From contig JAKOGH010000005.1 of assembly GCA_024811115.1 (NCBI GenBank), forward strand, positions 1,054,001 to 1,118,000: DNA of 64,000 nucleotides, given 5' to 3'. The position numbers and the translations under genes were made by a program. Source of the DNA: Terana coerulea (lineage: Eukaryota > Basidiomycota > Agaricomycetes > Polyporales > Phanerochaetaceae). How positions within the stretch are numbered: position 1 is the first letter of the stretch; each line of letters begins with the position of its first letter. Shown here one piece after another: positions 10,802 to 23,461 of the stretch. Under the pieces are notes generated by a model that worked only from the letters and a program-made list of their open reading frames with translations, searched no databases and was not told where the DNA came from.

Positions 10802-13050
10802 ACTGCCCGACGTACCAGCTGTGGATGCCACAGCGAGTATGGTAAACCTGGTGGGACGACAGGGGGCCGCATATATACTCGAGTGTCGTCGAAGGGCATG
10901 GGGCCTGCCCGGTTAAGAGTCGGTCTTGTGTCGGTTGCGTATAGACTGGTTCGTCGGTCATGGGAGCAGAGCTTCAGCTGCGAAGGTCGTGAAGAACACG
11001 GAAAAGAAAGAGAAGGTGTAGGCGTCACCGCACCGGCTTGACGCGAAAGGTAGAAATCCTCGGAATGCGCCTCAAATGCGCCACTACTGTATTTGTTCCG
11101 CACTTATTACAGCAGCAGCGTACTTAGCCCTCCGGATGTTGGCATGGGCAACAGAAGACTCCGCGGGCCGGTGAATCGCCGTCTAAACGTCTAATGTTCT
11201 TCATCCCGCATGCATGGCGGCGAAGCAAGTGCAGGGAATGCCCTTGGTACGGTACAGAAGCAACAAGGAAGTCGAGTGTCGAGCTCTGCCGGCGAATCGC
11301 CACATCGTCAGCGTAACAACATAAATGAAGAGATGGTCTTGCTACTAACCAAGTTTGGTCAAGACCTGGCTTTCCGTCTGTACGGACTGTGGGTCATGCG
11401 GCAGCAAAGCTACAGATATGCGCAAAGCGAGCTCGTTCACTGATACGATCCGACCTTCTGGCCCTTGGCACCTCTACCGACCAGCGTTCACGTTCTAGAG
11501 CTGTGTCAGCCTGTGTTTCTACGATAGACTGTAGCAGTATACTTGTGTTTGTCAACCTGTCTGACTTGAGGCTTACCTTTCATTCCATATAATGATCAAC
11601 AACCAGTAAGCCCCAGCATCCACATGCAGTGAGCCCGATTGACTTCCTCAGCATCACGAACCTGGAATTCCAGTAGGCTTGTGAAGGCGGTCGAGGCGGA
11701 GAAATGTCAAGTTGACGACGAGATCATTGCAATCTGGTTTTGAAGTGTCGTGACTGTTCACGCTCTAAGCAAGCTAGAGATGGCGGAGCAAAGGATGAAG
11801 TCGCCAGGAGATGTGAGTCTAGGTATTGAATATTGAATGGCAAAGGCATGAGCTTGCACACGACGGTAATTGTCAAGGTGCCATTGGTTCGACCAACATG
11901 AGATTGACTGCTCGAGGTCGAGATAAGATTAGATCTGAGTGATCTCGACACCGGAGATTGATCCAATAATCGACGCACTGATCGACGCACCTCTTCCGTT
12001 GACCACCACCATTGAGAAAATGCAACTACCGTTGAAGCCCGCGAAAGAGTCAGCAACCAGACAACTCTTGAACGATTTCAGTCTGAGTCAGGCCTCAATT
12101 AACACTCGGCAAATGTCGTTCGAGCCTCGACGCTAAAGGAATTGTGAGATTAGAGCTCACAAATCCCCGTTGATATCCGTTTGCATAGTCGTTGCTTCAT
12201 CTTAGAGCGGTATGGCGCACACATAGGGTGCGTTAATTCTTGCACGAGTCGACAATCTGATGTACGTTTCTGTCCATCTAGCCCTCCTCATAAAGGCACA
12301 GATGGTGCCATCACTGCAAGACGAGTGACCTGAACTGAGGATGCAGTGCAGCTGGAAAGTGCTCCGGATGTTAGCAACACCGAAAGGGAGCCACCACACA
12401 CATTTAGGCCGGGTTGTCGCGGTCTTGGTGCGTGTGCTGTCGCTGATGGCCGTCGCGCACGCTGTGCCGCTAAACGCCCGTGCCGCAGGCGACTGAGACA
12501 GCGCACGGCGGTCGCCTGGTGGGTGCTTACCCAACACCCGCGTGGAGGCATGCTTATCGGCCGCGCCTTCGAGCGGATGCGACGCCGCGGCGGGACGAGG
12601 TCAGATGACGCCGCACTTTGCCACAAGGTTTTGCTGCTGTCGTACCCCCGCCCGATCGGGTATGCAGGTTCACAGCGCCCGCCGCCAGGAGGATTGGTTC
12701 ACGACGGGCTTCTCGAGCCTCGACGGCGAGGAATTTGCAGTACGCCTCATGTGTCTCAGAAGCCGCCTTCTACCGTGCGTGGCGCGACTAATCATGCGAG
12801 ACGCGCCGCGGCAGACTCACCGGAATCATCATCGTCTGACGGTCGATATGGCCCTCGCCAACCCGCCGGGACGTGCACCCTTGGCGCGGCGTCGACAACG
12901 TCCTCGATGCGTATGCTATGCATATCTCGATGCACCCTCGGTGCGCAAGATTGCGCGACCTTCCGCCGGCACGGACGCACGTACAAATAGCTCTCGAGGA
13001 CGCACATGTCGATCATAGTCGCTCATTCGTCCCCGTCCCTCTTGTATTCT
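10802..13050. other. Intergenic, divergent upstream regions of GH5 and ferric reductase
   Basis: 2.2 kb without a supported gene. The part at about 12.3-13.0 kb is more GC-rich and has overlapping ORFs on both strands (for example 12346-12990) with arginine-rich low-information translations; I see no domain there. Confidence 0.5.
10871..10878 (-). promoter_or_regulatory. TATA-like box of the GH5 gene
   Basis: GTATATAT on the minus strand, about 70 bases before the ATG at 10801, a fitting distance for a secreted-enzyme promoter. Confidence 0.5.
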
Positions 13051-15606
13051 ATGGCCAGCACCTCGAACACCACGGTGCCTCCGGCCGTCGCGTCTGCGAT
13101 GGCCGTCGCCCAGGCTATACAGAACAAAGGCACCACGGTGCGTTCCACCGTTCGCCTAGCCGTTAGCGGTTTTCACTCACCATCCTGCAGGAATATCCCA
13201 AGGATATTCTGTACTTTGTTTTCAGCTTCGTTGCCGCCGCTGTGGTCGTCAACATCTCCTCCGTCGTGTGGGCGTTCTGGCGACGCCGGTCTCTCCTGCG
13301 CTCCGACTCGGTTTACTCGTCCCCGCCGGTGAATGGGCGGGCATCGTTCGGGAGGTTGCCCGCCGCAGTCCTCACGGCATGCCGCATTGCCGCCTTCCGC
13401 TGGACCATCCCCTACGTCAATGCATATGTCATGGAAGTGGTGCTGGGCGCGCTGTACCTACTGGCCCTCCTCTTGTGGACATTCTGCAACAGTACGCCCG
13501 CCGTTTCATCCGCTAATCCCGCCGTGCTGAACGAGCGACCGACCCCGCAGCGCAAAATCTCGTCATCTTCGACTACTCCAACAGATGTGGCCACATAATC
13601 GCGTCGCAGCTGCCCGTGATCGTCGCGCTGGGGATCAAGAACAACGTAATTGGGTGTAAGTGGTGCGCGCAGTATGCCGCTGCTCCGTTCGCTAATGCGA
13701 CTTGACAGGGGCGACGGGTTTGAGCCACGAAAGGGTACGGGTTCATGCAACTTGACGTGGGAGCGCTATGCTTACCCCAACGGAACAGCTGACGACAATG
13801 CATCGTGCTATGGCCCGCGTCTTGCTTGGTCGAAGTCTGGATTCATGGGTGGACCAAGTGCGTTCTTCTCATGCAGCCCAAATGCGCATGCTGACCATCG
13901 TTCCGCAGGGTTAAGCTCATGTACGTCCTGCGCCCTTCCGACGCCCTTCCGCCAAACCTAACATGAATCTTCCCAGCGCACCCCTCCTCGGCCAACTCAC
14001 TTATGCCAAAGAGGGGATATCAGCAGGCCTCCTCTACACTCTTTTGGTCATCTTCACCATCGCCCCAACGCGCAAGTACCATTACGAACTCTTCTATATC
14101 GTTCACACCGCCTTTGCCTTGTGAGCCCCCCTGCTTCTTTTCATTATCGCGACCCCCGCCTGACCGATGCCAACTGGTCAGCGGGATTATCGTGCTCGCG
14201 TTCCTGCATACGAGGGGCGCCGGCGGGTGAGTGCACGGCTGCTTCTCTGCTTCCCTCCAATGCAATCCAGCTGATCGCGGCCTCGCTGCTTCTCCGCAGC
14301 TTCGAGTTCTACATCTGGCCGTGCTTCGTCATCTGGGGCTTTGACCGCGCCGCCCGGACGCTGCGCTACGCCGTGCTCAGCAACTTCGAGGCGCCGGGCG
14401 CCGCGCCCGCGCAGATCGAGCTGCTCGAGCACGACACCGTCCGCGTGTCCGTCGCGCGCCGCGTCCCGCTCGGCTGGCGCGCGGGCCAGCACATGTTCCT
14501 CGCGTTCCCCACGCTCGGGCCCCTCGAGTCGCACCCGTTCACGATCGCGAGCATCCCCGAGCCTACCAAGGACGGCGAGCACGCGCAGAGGCTGGTGTGG
14601 GTCATCCGCGCGCGGGACGGGCTGACGCGGCGCTTGAAGGATTACGCGCAGGGCAGGGGCGGCGGCGCGGCGGCGCCCGTGTACATGCACGGGCCCTACG
14701 GCGCGCCCGCGGACATCACGCCGTTCGCCACCTGTGTCTTCTTCGCCGGTGCGTCTCCCCCGCTGCCCGCATCCGTCCTGATTCTCCCTCGGTTGCTGAT
14801 AACTTACATGGAACCTTGCTAGGCGGATCGGGCATTACTTACATCTTGCCGCGCCTGCGCGAGCTGCTGAGGTGCGTCTGGTGCTGCCAATATTGCCGCG
14901 TCGTTCGAGGAGCTTATCGAGGGGTTCTAGCCAGGTAGCCGGGAGGAAGGCGTGTGCGCGGCGCGTCGTGTTCGTCTGGGCCGTCCGGCACCAATGTGTG
15001 TTCTTCCCCTGCCCCTGTGCATACGCCCCCGTCTCCGCGCGCTGACTCCCCACCGCAGCACACCTCAATTGGCTGAACGACGAACTAGAGAAGGCGGTCG
15101 CGTCGGTCACCCCAGGCATCGATGTCTCGTTCGCCGTGTACGTCACGTCGAACAAGGGCATCGCGAACGACACGACGCACCCGATGAATGAGAGCAAGAG
15201 CGACGTCTCCTCCGCGTCGTCGCGCACGCCGCGCACGTCGTCCGACCCAGAGAAGGGCGCGGATGTGGACGTCAGCAGCGTGCGGAGCACCACCGTGGCC
15301 GGTGTGCCGCCGCTGCAGGGCGTCCAGATCCTCCCCGGGCGGCCGGACGTCGCGCGTATCCTCGAGGACGCCATTACGACGTCCGCGGGACCTGTCTCCG
15401 TCGACGGTGAGTGCACCCTGTTCGCTGCATGCCATCCGCGGCGCACGGACACGCGAGCTGATGCTATCCCCCGCTACGCAGTCTCCGGCCCTACCCAGCT
15501 GGTCGCGCTCGTCCGGGCGAGTCTCTCGACGGGCGTCGCGTCGCCGCTCAGCGTGCTCAGGGGCGCGCCGACGGTGCAGCTGAACGTGGAGAACTTCACG
15601 ATGTGA
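13051..15606 (+). CDS. Ferric reductase (FRE/NADPH oxidase superfamily), plasma membrane
   Basis: Thirteen exons: 13051-13137, 13191-13491, 13551-13655, 13709-13734, 13789-13857, 13909-13920, 13977-14120, 14182-14226, 14300-14748, 14823-14871, 14931-14995, 15059-15406, 15482-15606. A transmembrane ferric-reductase core with haem-type histidines (GLSHER, TMHRAM, WIHGW, IVHTAF, FLHT) is followed by an FAD-binding domain (HPFTIAS) and an NAD-binding domain (FFAGGSGITYILPRL). The C-terminus VLRGAPTVQLNVENFTM is typical. The protein would move electrons from NADPH across the membrane to ferric iron for uptake. One extra base near 13818-13825 in exon 5 breaks the frame; without it the sum is 608 codons. 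Exons of 12 and 26 bases are needed. An alternative in-frame start is 13006. Confidence 0.93.
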
Positions 15607-16037
15607 TCCCGCGCATTCTCTCACTCTCTCTCACTCCCGCAACATATGACATCCCCTTACACCTTTTATTCTATTGACGGACCCATCTCTTTCCTTTACA
15701 TCCTACCGCTGTATCTAGTACCTCTAGACCTCTAGATGCGTCTGCGCACACGAAACTGTATCCAAACTGGCCCCATCCTGTTCCGCATCGTCGTACAGAT
15801 ATACCAATGAAATGACGTGAACTTTCAATGCGCTGTGGTGACTACTGCGTTGCCATTGTCGAATTCAAAGGATCGGTTTTTGAACGAGAACTGTGCATGG
15901 CGCTGGAAGAAAAATGGTCAAAGCCAGTTTGCCTAGACAGACCTTATATTGCCAGAAAGGGGTGACGATAGTTCGCGTCTCCTGGCGTCAGTGAACAAAG
16001 GCAATTTTATGTTGTGTAAGTACATTGATAGGTTCCG
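15607..16037. other. Intergenic, convergent 3' ends
   Basis: 431 bases between the stops of ferric reductase and PUS7, presumably both 3' UTRs. Nothing else recognised. Confidence 0.55.
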
Positions 16038-19000
16038 TTACGCCGCCATGCTCGCGTCCCCCTCCGCATCCGCACTCGCCTTGTACTTTTGGTCCTCCGA
16101 GGCCTGCGTCAGGCTCGTCTGATAGTGCGAGCTCGTCTCCGTCTTCGTGACCTCGCGCAGCGCCATGGTCGCGTACGCCGCCGTGCCGAGGGTGAGCCGC
16201 ACCTGCAGCGCGAGGAATTTCCCATCTGCGTCGACGACGGGCGCGTCGAACCCGAGCAGCGCGTCCTCGTCCGCCTGCGCGAGCGCGACGTCGGGGTCCG
16301 TGTACCTCAGCACAGACCAGGAGAGCTCGCGGGGCAGGTGCAGGATCTTGCGGTACGAGCCGCCGAGGCTGTATTCCCTGCGCCACAAAACCATCAGCCC
16401 ACACGCGCCGGCACCGAGTGCAAATCGCTCTTACTTCTGCTTGCGCTCGAAGTTCGCGGGGTCCAGGCCGTCGGCCTGCAGGAACGCCTTGGTACCGCTC
16501 GCCGAGCGCGCCGCCCGGGAACGCGACGTCCCTGCCGGGCAGGGGCATGAGCACGTCGAAGATCGAGTACTTGTCCAGATCGTCCTCCGCGAGGGGTTTT
16601 CACTTTGGGGGCCTCCCAGGGCTTGCGCGACCGCTTACTCTGCGTGCCTGCCGGCGCGGGCGCTCAGCATACCGGTCGTATAACATTTCTTCTCACAGCC
16701 GAGAGAACGCACCGTCCTCTTGCAGATCCGCCTCCGCAGCCTCGCCAGGCTTGTCCTCTGCAGGCACATCGTCGCCGTCCGGGTCCTCGGCGGCGGCAGC
16801 CACGCCGTCGTCATCTGCTGCCGCGGCCGCGGCGGTGTCTTGGGACGCCGGGTCGCCCGTGTCGAACACCAGGTCGCCGACCGCCGGCATCTCTGCGCCG
16901 TACAGGCGGATGCGCTCAGACACAATCGCGTTCCACACGTACGACTGGTACGCGTGCACGTACATGAGGCGCAGGTTCCGCGGGATCTGTGGGCCCCGGC
17001 GCCTCAGTCAATTACACATGCATACTATATGCGGCGGAACACAGACGACGGACGACGTACGGTGGAGAGCGCGCCCATGGCGTTCCGCGAGTCGCCGCCC
17101 TGCTTCTTGAAGCTCTCGAGGATGCAGCGCTCGGCGACGACGCGGCGGGGCATGAGCTCGAGCGCCCTGTCGAGGTCGCCGTCGACCAGCCACGCGTTCC
17201 GCGCCGCGGTGACCTCTGGGTGCTCGCCGGGTCGCACGCGCAGGATCAGAGATACGGCCTTCTGCCATTCGGACTTGAGCAGTGCGAGGCCGATGGAGTG
17301 CGTGGGGATGGCGGCGGTGCCGAACCGCTGCATGCCTGGGCGAGGTGAGAACTGAACACAAGAGCGGATCTTGGGATCTCACCGTAGTAGTTGATGAACC
17401 CCTTGGTCTTGAGGATGTTCATGGCTCGATCTATAGTATCCAAAGAATCCACCCGCACGTTCCTAGTCGAAATGCGGTTAGAATCTACATTTGGTGTTTA
17501 CAGCAGCAGCGCCCACCGTAGCGTGATGACGAAAGCATTGCCCTTCAGCATTCCCAGCTCCAGACTCGCTCGTCTGTAATTGAAGTCCGCGATCCGAATC
17601 CCTCGTTCTCCGCGGCGGGTTGTGACTTCCTCCGCAGTGCGACGGCCGTTCAAGCCATTCGCGAGCCGCCAAACATCCTCAACGGTCTTATTCCCGCGCC
17701 TCAAAGAGACGCGTTGTACGGTAACGCCGCGCTTGTCTTTCGTACCCGCAACGGAGAGGTCCTTCACGTTGCAATGAATGGAGCGAGACAAATGTGCAAG
17801 GGCGTCCTGAGTGTCGCGGTTGGTCTTCTGGAGAGTGAAGTGGATGTATGGAGGGAACCCGCCCCGCTCACCACGGTCTTCTTTGCCGCCTGTTCAGTCA
17901 AGGGTGGTCAGCATATAACTACGTGTGCGCATATATGCATACATACCTCGTTCTGAGCGTGCACCTTTTGCGCCGCCCCGCCCTCCTCGCCCGCCGCCAC
18001 CACCACTTTTAGACCACTTAATCACGATCCTCGAGCCTTCGTCCGTCGCAGGGCTGGACGTATCCGTCTCTGGTCTCGAACTTCCCTCCAAAGAGGGTGC
18101 GAACAGCTTGATGTAGCCCTGTCCGAGTCTCCTTAGAAGAAATAGGCTATGGAACACAATTGTCAGGTCAAATTCGCGGCTGGTATACACAAAGACAACA
18201 CAGACGTCGGACAGGATTTTGCGGTGATCTTCACGTTGTCCAGGGCGCCCGCCTCTCCCTCCCCTGCCGCCCCTTCCACCACGACCGCCCCTGCCACCGC
18301 GGTCTCTGCCTCGTTTGCCCCTTCCGAGCTTTTCTGCCTCCTCCTGCGGGGGCGCACCGCTGTTTTCGCCAGCATCGGCTTCAGGCTTCGGCTGACGTGC
18401 GCCCCAGCCGGCGTCGCTCACGAACGGCGGCTCCTGGGCCCTCCAGGTACAGCGCTTTGACCTTGGCGAGAACGTCGTTCGGAGAGGAAGGGTTTGAGGG
18501 TCTCGGTGAAACGCTCTGGCCACGGTTCGCTCTCTTCAGGTGCGGCCTTCGCCTCTTCCACAGGTTTTGGTTCTATGACTTCAGGCTGAGCGGCTTCTGT
18601 GGACTCTGACGGAAGCTCCTGCAAGAGCCTCGACTTCAGTTTTGATTCTTCATCCTTGGTGAGAGGCTCTGCATTTTCCGAGGGTGTAGCTGCTGTGCCG
18701 GCTGGGGTGTCTTGTCCTGCAGATTTCTTCGCGGACTCCGGCTTCTCCAAGGACTTGATGTGGACGACGTTGCTGTCGAGGTCGACCTCGAACACCAAAA
18801 AGTCTGTGAACCTTGAGGCGCTCTCAACTTGGCAAACCCAGGACATGGCATATGAGCGTACCTTTGCTTGATGATCCCCTCAATGGGCGGCACGTCGTGC
18901 CCGATGTACTCCGAGATCCCGACGTCGGTCTCCATGACGCGCTGCATCGCGCCGTCCGGCGTGTACACCGCGCTGGGTGCACCGAGCAGAGCGTGGCTGG

Positions 19001-19175
19001 GAGGCAGCAGGCTTTCCGCGACCAGTGCTTTCTCTGGTTCTGCAGCGGCATCTTCGCCGGCGGGTGCAGCGGCGTCGGCCATCGTCACGTCGTCCGCGGC
19101 CTCGTCGAGCTTCGTGCGCTTCGGGGAGCGTGCGCCATTGTCCTCCTCGTCCTCGCGTGGCCGGGTGCTGGACAT
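16038..19175 (-). CDS. PUS7: PUS7/TruD-family tRNA and mRNA pseudouridine synthase
   Basis: Nine exons: 19175-18862, 18811-18206, 18146-17947, 17889-17517, 17462-17383, 17335-17061, 16986-16713, 16647-16435, 16377-16038. TruD landmarks in order: [14 protein letters not shown], the catalytic Asp in [28 protein letters not shown], and the C-terminal [17 protein letters not shown] block. Long acidic and RGG-repeat insertions lie near the N-terminal third (around 18240-18300). The enzyme isomerises uridine to pseudouridine. Five apparent one-base insertions break the frame, near 18481-18482, 18436-18438, 18072-18073, 16597-16600 and 16491-16492; removing them gives 890 codons. All splice borders are intact. 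The gene shares a 141-base upstream region with URA3. Confidence 0.95.
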
Positions 19176-19316
19176 GGTTGTGGGTCCCTGTGAGTGAGAT
19201 GGAAAGAGGCAAAGTTCCAAGCGCGCTTGCGCGCTGCTTCCAGTTTGCCATCAAACTCATTCCAGTCTCGCTTTTGAGTTTCGAGTCTCTGTTTTCTCTC
19301 TCTGTCCCTCTCTACC
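19176..19316. promoter_or_regulatory. Bidirectional promoter PUS7 / URA3
   Basis: Only 141 bases separate the two start codons. The URA3 side has a pyrimidine-rich leader (repeated CTCTCT/TCTCTC) just before the ATG, common in strongly expressed fungal genes. Confidence 0.6.
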
Positions 19317-20267
19317 ATGGCGCACAGACAGACGTACGCCCAGCGGGCAGCAAAACATGCCAATCCTGCCGCTAGGGCGTTGCTCGAGACCATGGAACGC
19401 AAGAAAACCAATCTCTGCGTTAGCGTGGATGTCACCAAAAGCCATGACTTCCTCAGAGTAATTGACGTCGTGGGGCCCTACGTCTGCCTAGTAAAGGTAA
19501 TTAAAGTATGCTGTATGATTAATAGCATGGAACTAATCCATGTGTTTGTGACACACAGACGCATGTCGATATCATTGAGGACTTCGAGCCTTCCCTCATC
19601 GAACGTCTGCAAGAACTGGCCCTGAACCACGACTTCCAGATCTTTGAGGACAGGAAGTTCGCGGACATTGGTTCGTGACACGCCCCATCGGATGTCAGGA
19701 CAGATGAAGGATACGCTGCACCGAACAGGCAACACCGTCGCCCTGCAGTACTCGAGCGGCGTGCATAAGATCGCGTCCTGGTCGCATATCACCAACGCCC
19801 ATCCCGTACCCGGCCCTTCTATCATTAGTGGACTGGCTTCAGTCGGGAAGCCTCTCGGAAGAGGTCTGCTGCTCCTTGCGGAGATGAGCACCAAAGGCAG
19901 CCTTGCGACTGGCTCGTATACAGAAGACGCGGTGCGCATGGCTCGGGACCACCGCGATTTCGTGATAGGCTTCATTGCGCAGAGGCGGATGGACGGTGTC
20001 GGCGCAGATCATGTAGATCTTGACGAGGATTTCCTCATCCTCACCCCCGGTGTCGGCTTGGATTCCCGCGGCGACTCGATGGGACAGCAGTACAGGACGC
20101 CAAAGGAAGTCATTACCGAGTCCGGTTGCGACGTTATCATCGTCGGCAGGGGCATCTACGGCAAGGGTGACAGCGTTGACGTGCAGGCTGTACATGCGCA
20201 AGCGGAAAGATACCGAAGCGAAGGATGGGCGGCCTACTTAGCGAGGATAGGCGAGTCGTCTGCGTAA
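19317..20267 (+). CDS. URA3: Orotidine 5'-phosphate decarboxylase
   Basis: Exons 19317-19496, 19559-19670, 19729-20267; 276 aa with no frame break. It decarboxylates OMP to UMP, the last step of de novo pyrimidine synthesis, in the cytosol. The catalytic motif [12 protein letters not shown] is rebuilt across the second intron. Other landmarks are [21 protein letters not shown], the phosphate-binding [13 protein letters not shown] and [10 protein letters not shown] near the C-terminus. Length and lack of a large insertion fit the basidiomycete form. It faces DOM34 tail to tail (124 bases between stops). Confidence 0.97.
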
Positions 20268-20391
20268 ACATGTCAAAGAAGGACGGCGACGTAGCATTAC
20301 ATTGGTATCATTGTACTCTAATACAAAAATTGCTACTGCTACAATCCTGATCGTTATGTCCGAAAGGCGGATGACAGCTCGGCAACGCCAA

Positions 20392-22108
20392 CTATTCTTC
20401 GTCTTCTGGTGCCTGGCCAGCTCCCCGTGCCTTTTTGCGCTCTTCCTCCTCTTTCGCCTCCCGCTCCTCCATTTCTACCACCTCAACGTCCAGCGGGAAA
20501 GTCAATATGGCCGCAATGCCCGTCAGCTGGTTAAGCTCTGCGTCCGAGGTAAGTGTCATGTCGTGAGAAAGGGCGTCCGTACGTACGTTGCCCTGATTCG
20601 TGCATGCTAGAAAACATGAGGACCTCTGCACCCTTCGTTCGCACGTCCTCGACGAGGTTGACGTACTTCCTGCGTACCGCAGGGTCATCTGCTCTGTGAA
20701 AGGCAATATGATGAATCCATGGCAATGGGTAGGTTCAGCACGTCGGTACGTCTTACCTGAATAATTCGTCGGATATCAGCAACGTCCCAATGGCTCCACG
20801 GTCCGCAGCGAGAGACACATGCTCAGGGCCATACCACGCTCGCATCTCATCCGTGCCAAGCATTTTGAAGAACCTGCGTGCATGTTTAGTTAACTTACCA
20901 GTTGGTCAGCGGGGACGGAACTTACTTATCAAGCATGATCCCTTCTCTCGCGAATTTTGTCTCCTTCAATTGCGTTGCAATCTGGGAGGATTCGTATTAG
21001 GAATATTGGGGTGTATATCCGCCGCGAAGACTAACCTCGGGACTCTTCAGTACTTCGACGAGGCTATGCACATGCGGACTTGTCACATGCACCTTGACAA
21101 ATTTACTTCGAGTTCCTAATAAAGCTTTGTTACCTGTCCTGTTTGCTTCTGCCATGATGTAGTCGAAAACCGCATCCCGTACCCATCCGGGCGAAGCGAT
21201 GACAATCGCGCGGATTGATGGGTTCGAGTACGGTATTAAGCGAAGGAAATTTGTATACAGCGACGAATGGAACCGTTGGAGCCCCTGTTAAACCTGTCAA
21301 CGGTAGCGCATGGGCAGCAGGTGTCAAACGCACCTTCTCGTGCACAGAAGAGTTCGCGGCAAGCTTGCGTGGGATAGGAACTTCCAGTCTCTGAAGAATA
21401 ACTGTCATGTTCTGCGACAGAAGACAGAAGATGGCTGTGCCTGTGCGTGTTGTGTTAGTGGGCCGTATGGGTCCTTGAGCACACATGATTGGTGCCATAC
21501 CTTCTCCACAGACAACGGCTGCCACCTCCGCCCCTCTGCCGGGCTGACAGCTTTCTTCAACCCTCGCCAGCGCTATGCTATCCCAGCCGCCTTCCACCTT
21601 TTGTATCCGTACATCTCGGTTCACTTCGATGTCCAACGTATGAAACGCACCCATCTTGACGTGCTGATTCTCTACAATGACTCGTCCGGATATCGCCAGG
21701 CCTGCAGTAGACACTTGTTGTGCGTTTGGGTTGGCATTGTCTGTGGCTGCAGTTGACTCCCCCGACGCCCTTGCCGGAGCCCACTCTACCCGAGTGACAG
21801 ACACAGTAAGATTAAGCTTGACACGCTGGGATTCGGTTGAGCCTGTGCTTGATACGTTTTGCACCCTTCGTATGGCCATTGCACGGACATGGTCTCCCTA
21901 ATCTCTATATTGAGAATAGGACCAGCGTCATTAGGCAAGAGACGTCAAGCGTACCACTTGAATCAAGTTGTATAAATGCCACATATCCTCATCGTCCTCC
22001 GGACGAAGATTAACATAACCCTGCAACCAGCTAAATAAAAATCATAGTACCCTCATATTACAGACTTACCTCGCCCTTCTTGTCTATATGTTTGCCTACT
22101 AGCTTCAT
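20392..22108 (-). CDS. DOM34: Dom34/Pelota ribosome-rescue factor
   Basis: Nine exons: 22108-22070, 22020-21955, 21897-21501, 21440-21334, 21284-21036, 20981-20926, 20873-20757, 20693-20587, 20537-20392; exactly 428 codons and no frame break. The start [14 protein letters not shown] with [19 protein letters not shown] is diagnostic. Later blocks are [40 protein letters not shown] and [16 protein letters not shown]; the tail is acidic and lysine-rich. Dom34 with Hbs1 recognises stalled ribosomes and splits them in no-go and non-stop decay. It is divergent from PLP1 across 183 bases. The first two exons are only 39 and 66 bases. Confidence 0.96.
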
Positions 22109-22291
22109 GGCTGCTAAGCTTGTGGTGGCTGGAGTCAAGCGAAACGCAGCCAAGAATGATGTCAGGTTGATGGGCGTCTGTCCCGATCATTATTGGGCGT
22201 TAGCGTAAGTCTCGGGCGCTCGATCATTGATCCATGATGGCTCTTCGCTCACGCGCTTGCCGTGCTGTACGCTGTCTCTCCTGCCCACACC
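22109..22291. promoter_or_regulatory. Bidirectional promoter DOM34 / PLP1
   Basis: 183 bases separate the two start codons, so the genes must share upstream control DNA. No TATA box seen. Confidence 0.55.
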
Positions 22292-23217
22292 ATGTCCTCG
22301 CAGCGTGACAAACGAGACTCCGGCGACGCGGGCGACAGTGATGACGAGCTCTTTGCTGAGCTTGAGGCCGAGCTAGAGAATGACGAGAGTTATGCAGTCA
22401 GAGAAGCGGGCCTAGAACACTTGAAGAACCAGTGAGGTGCTCTTTCAACGTACCGCTGTGACTCTCTCATAAACCACTAATTCCTCGATGTAGGATGGAA
22501 CAGTTGAAGAAGCTTAAAGACTCAGGTCATGGACGTTACGACGAAATAAAAGACGAAAAACTGGTCCTGCAAACAACTGTGTGAGCACCTCATTCTATGC
22601 TACGTTACACAAGCCTTCGCTTGCTAACTCGAGTTCCAGAAACGAGCCGCTGTGCGTAGTGCATTTTTATCACACAAATTTCCAGCGCTGTAAGATTATG
22701 GACATGCACTTAGAGGTACGTTGCATACACATGCGCGACTCGACGAGCTCTGACGTTTGCCAAAGCGATTGGCGACTAAGTACTTCCACACGCGGTTTAT
22801 TCGTGTGTTCGTCGAGAATGTACCGTTCATTGTCACCAAGCTGGGAGTCCAGGTGCTACCAGCAGTGTACCTATTCGTGAAGGGTGTCTCCAAAGACCGG
22901 TAAGCAAGCGCTATACTTCGAATTCGATGGAGGCCTCACATTTCGCAGGATTGTCGGCTTTGAAGAGCTGGGCAACGAGGACAACTTCAACACCAAAGTC
23001 TTGGAATCACGGCTTCTGAAAGCGGGTTAGTCACTTTAATATGTTAGTCACCATTGCCAGCTAACGCCTAGTTGTAGGAGTAATACGCAAAGAGCTCGAG
23101 GAAGATTACTCCGCACCATCCGTCACATACGGCGTTTCTACGACAAATGTCCAAAGACAAATTCGTGGAGGCAATGCAAATCCCAATGCTGAAGATGACT
23201 TCGAGTTTGATATGTGA
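22292..23217 (+). CDS. PLP1: Phosducin-like/TXNDC9 (Plp1) thioredoxin-fold protein
   Basis: Exons 22292-22431, 22494-22580, 22640-22715, 22766-22899, 22949-23025, 23078-23217; 217 aa, no frame break. After an acidic N-terminus (DSDDELFAELEAELEND) comes a thioredoxin-like domain: LCVVHFYHTNFQRCKIMD, KLGVQVLPAVYLFVKG, IVGFEELGNEDNF. The active-site CxxC is replaced (NFQRCKI), as in TXNDC9. These proteins modulate CCT-mediated folding of tubulin and actin. The C-terminus ends EDDFEFDM. It ends tail to tail with the CHAT gene. Confidence 0.92.
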
Positions 23218-23461
23218 TTCCGAGTGGATGGCATGGGTTTTGCGTGAATTTGTTGCCAACTATTTCTTGTTCTCGCTTCTCTGCTCTCATCCACTGGCTG
23301 TACAAGCGAACCGCGTTGTCCGTACTACAGAAACTCCTTTTGTATATCAATCTTCCCGTATGTTAGGGCTCCACCACGTCTCCGTTTGAGTACCTGTGAA
23401 AAGCTGAGTAGCTTGGAAACCTCATTGGGTAGGAGCCGTAGTACAGACCTGGGATATGCAA

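Noticed and set aside
12346..12990. Plus-strand ORF upstream of the ferric reductase
   Set aside because: Arginine-rich text, overlapping frames on both strands, no motif and no link to the ferric reductase exons.
14187..14690. Antisense ORF over the ferric reductase FAD domain
   Set aside because: A shadow of the GC-rich coding strand with no motif of its own.
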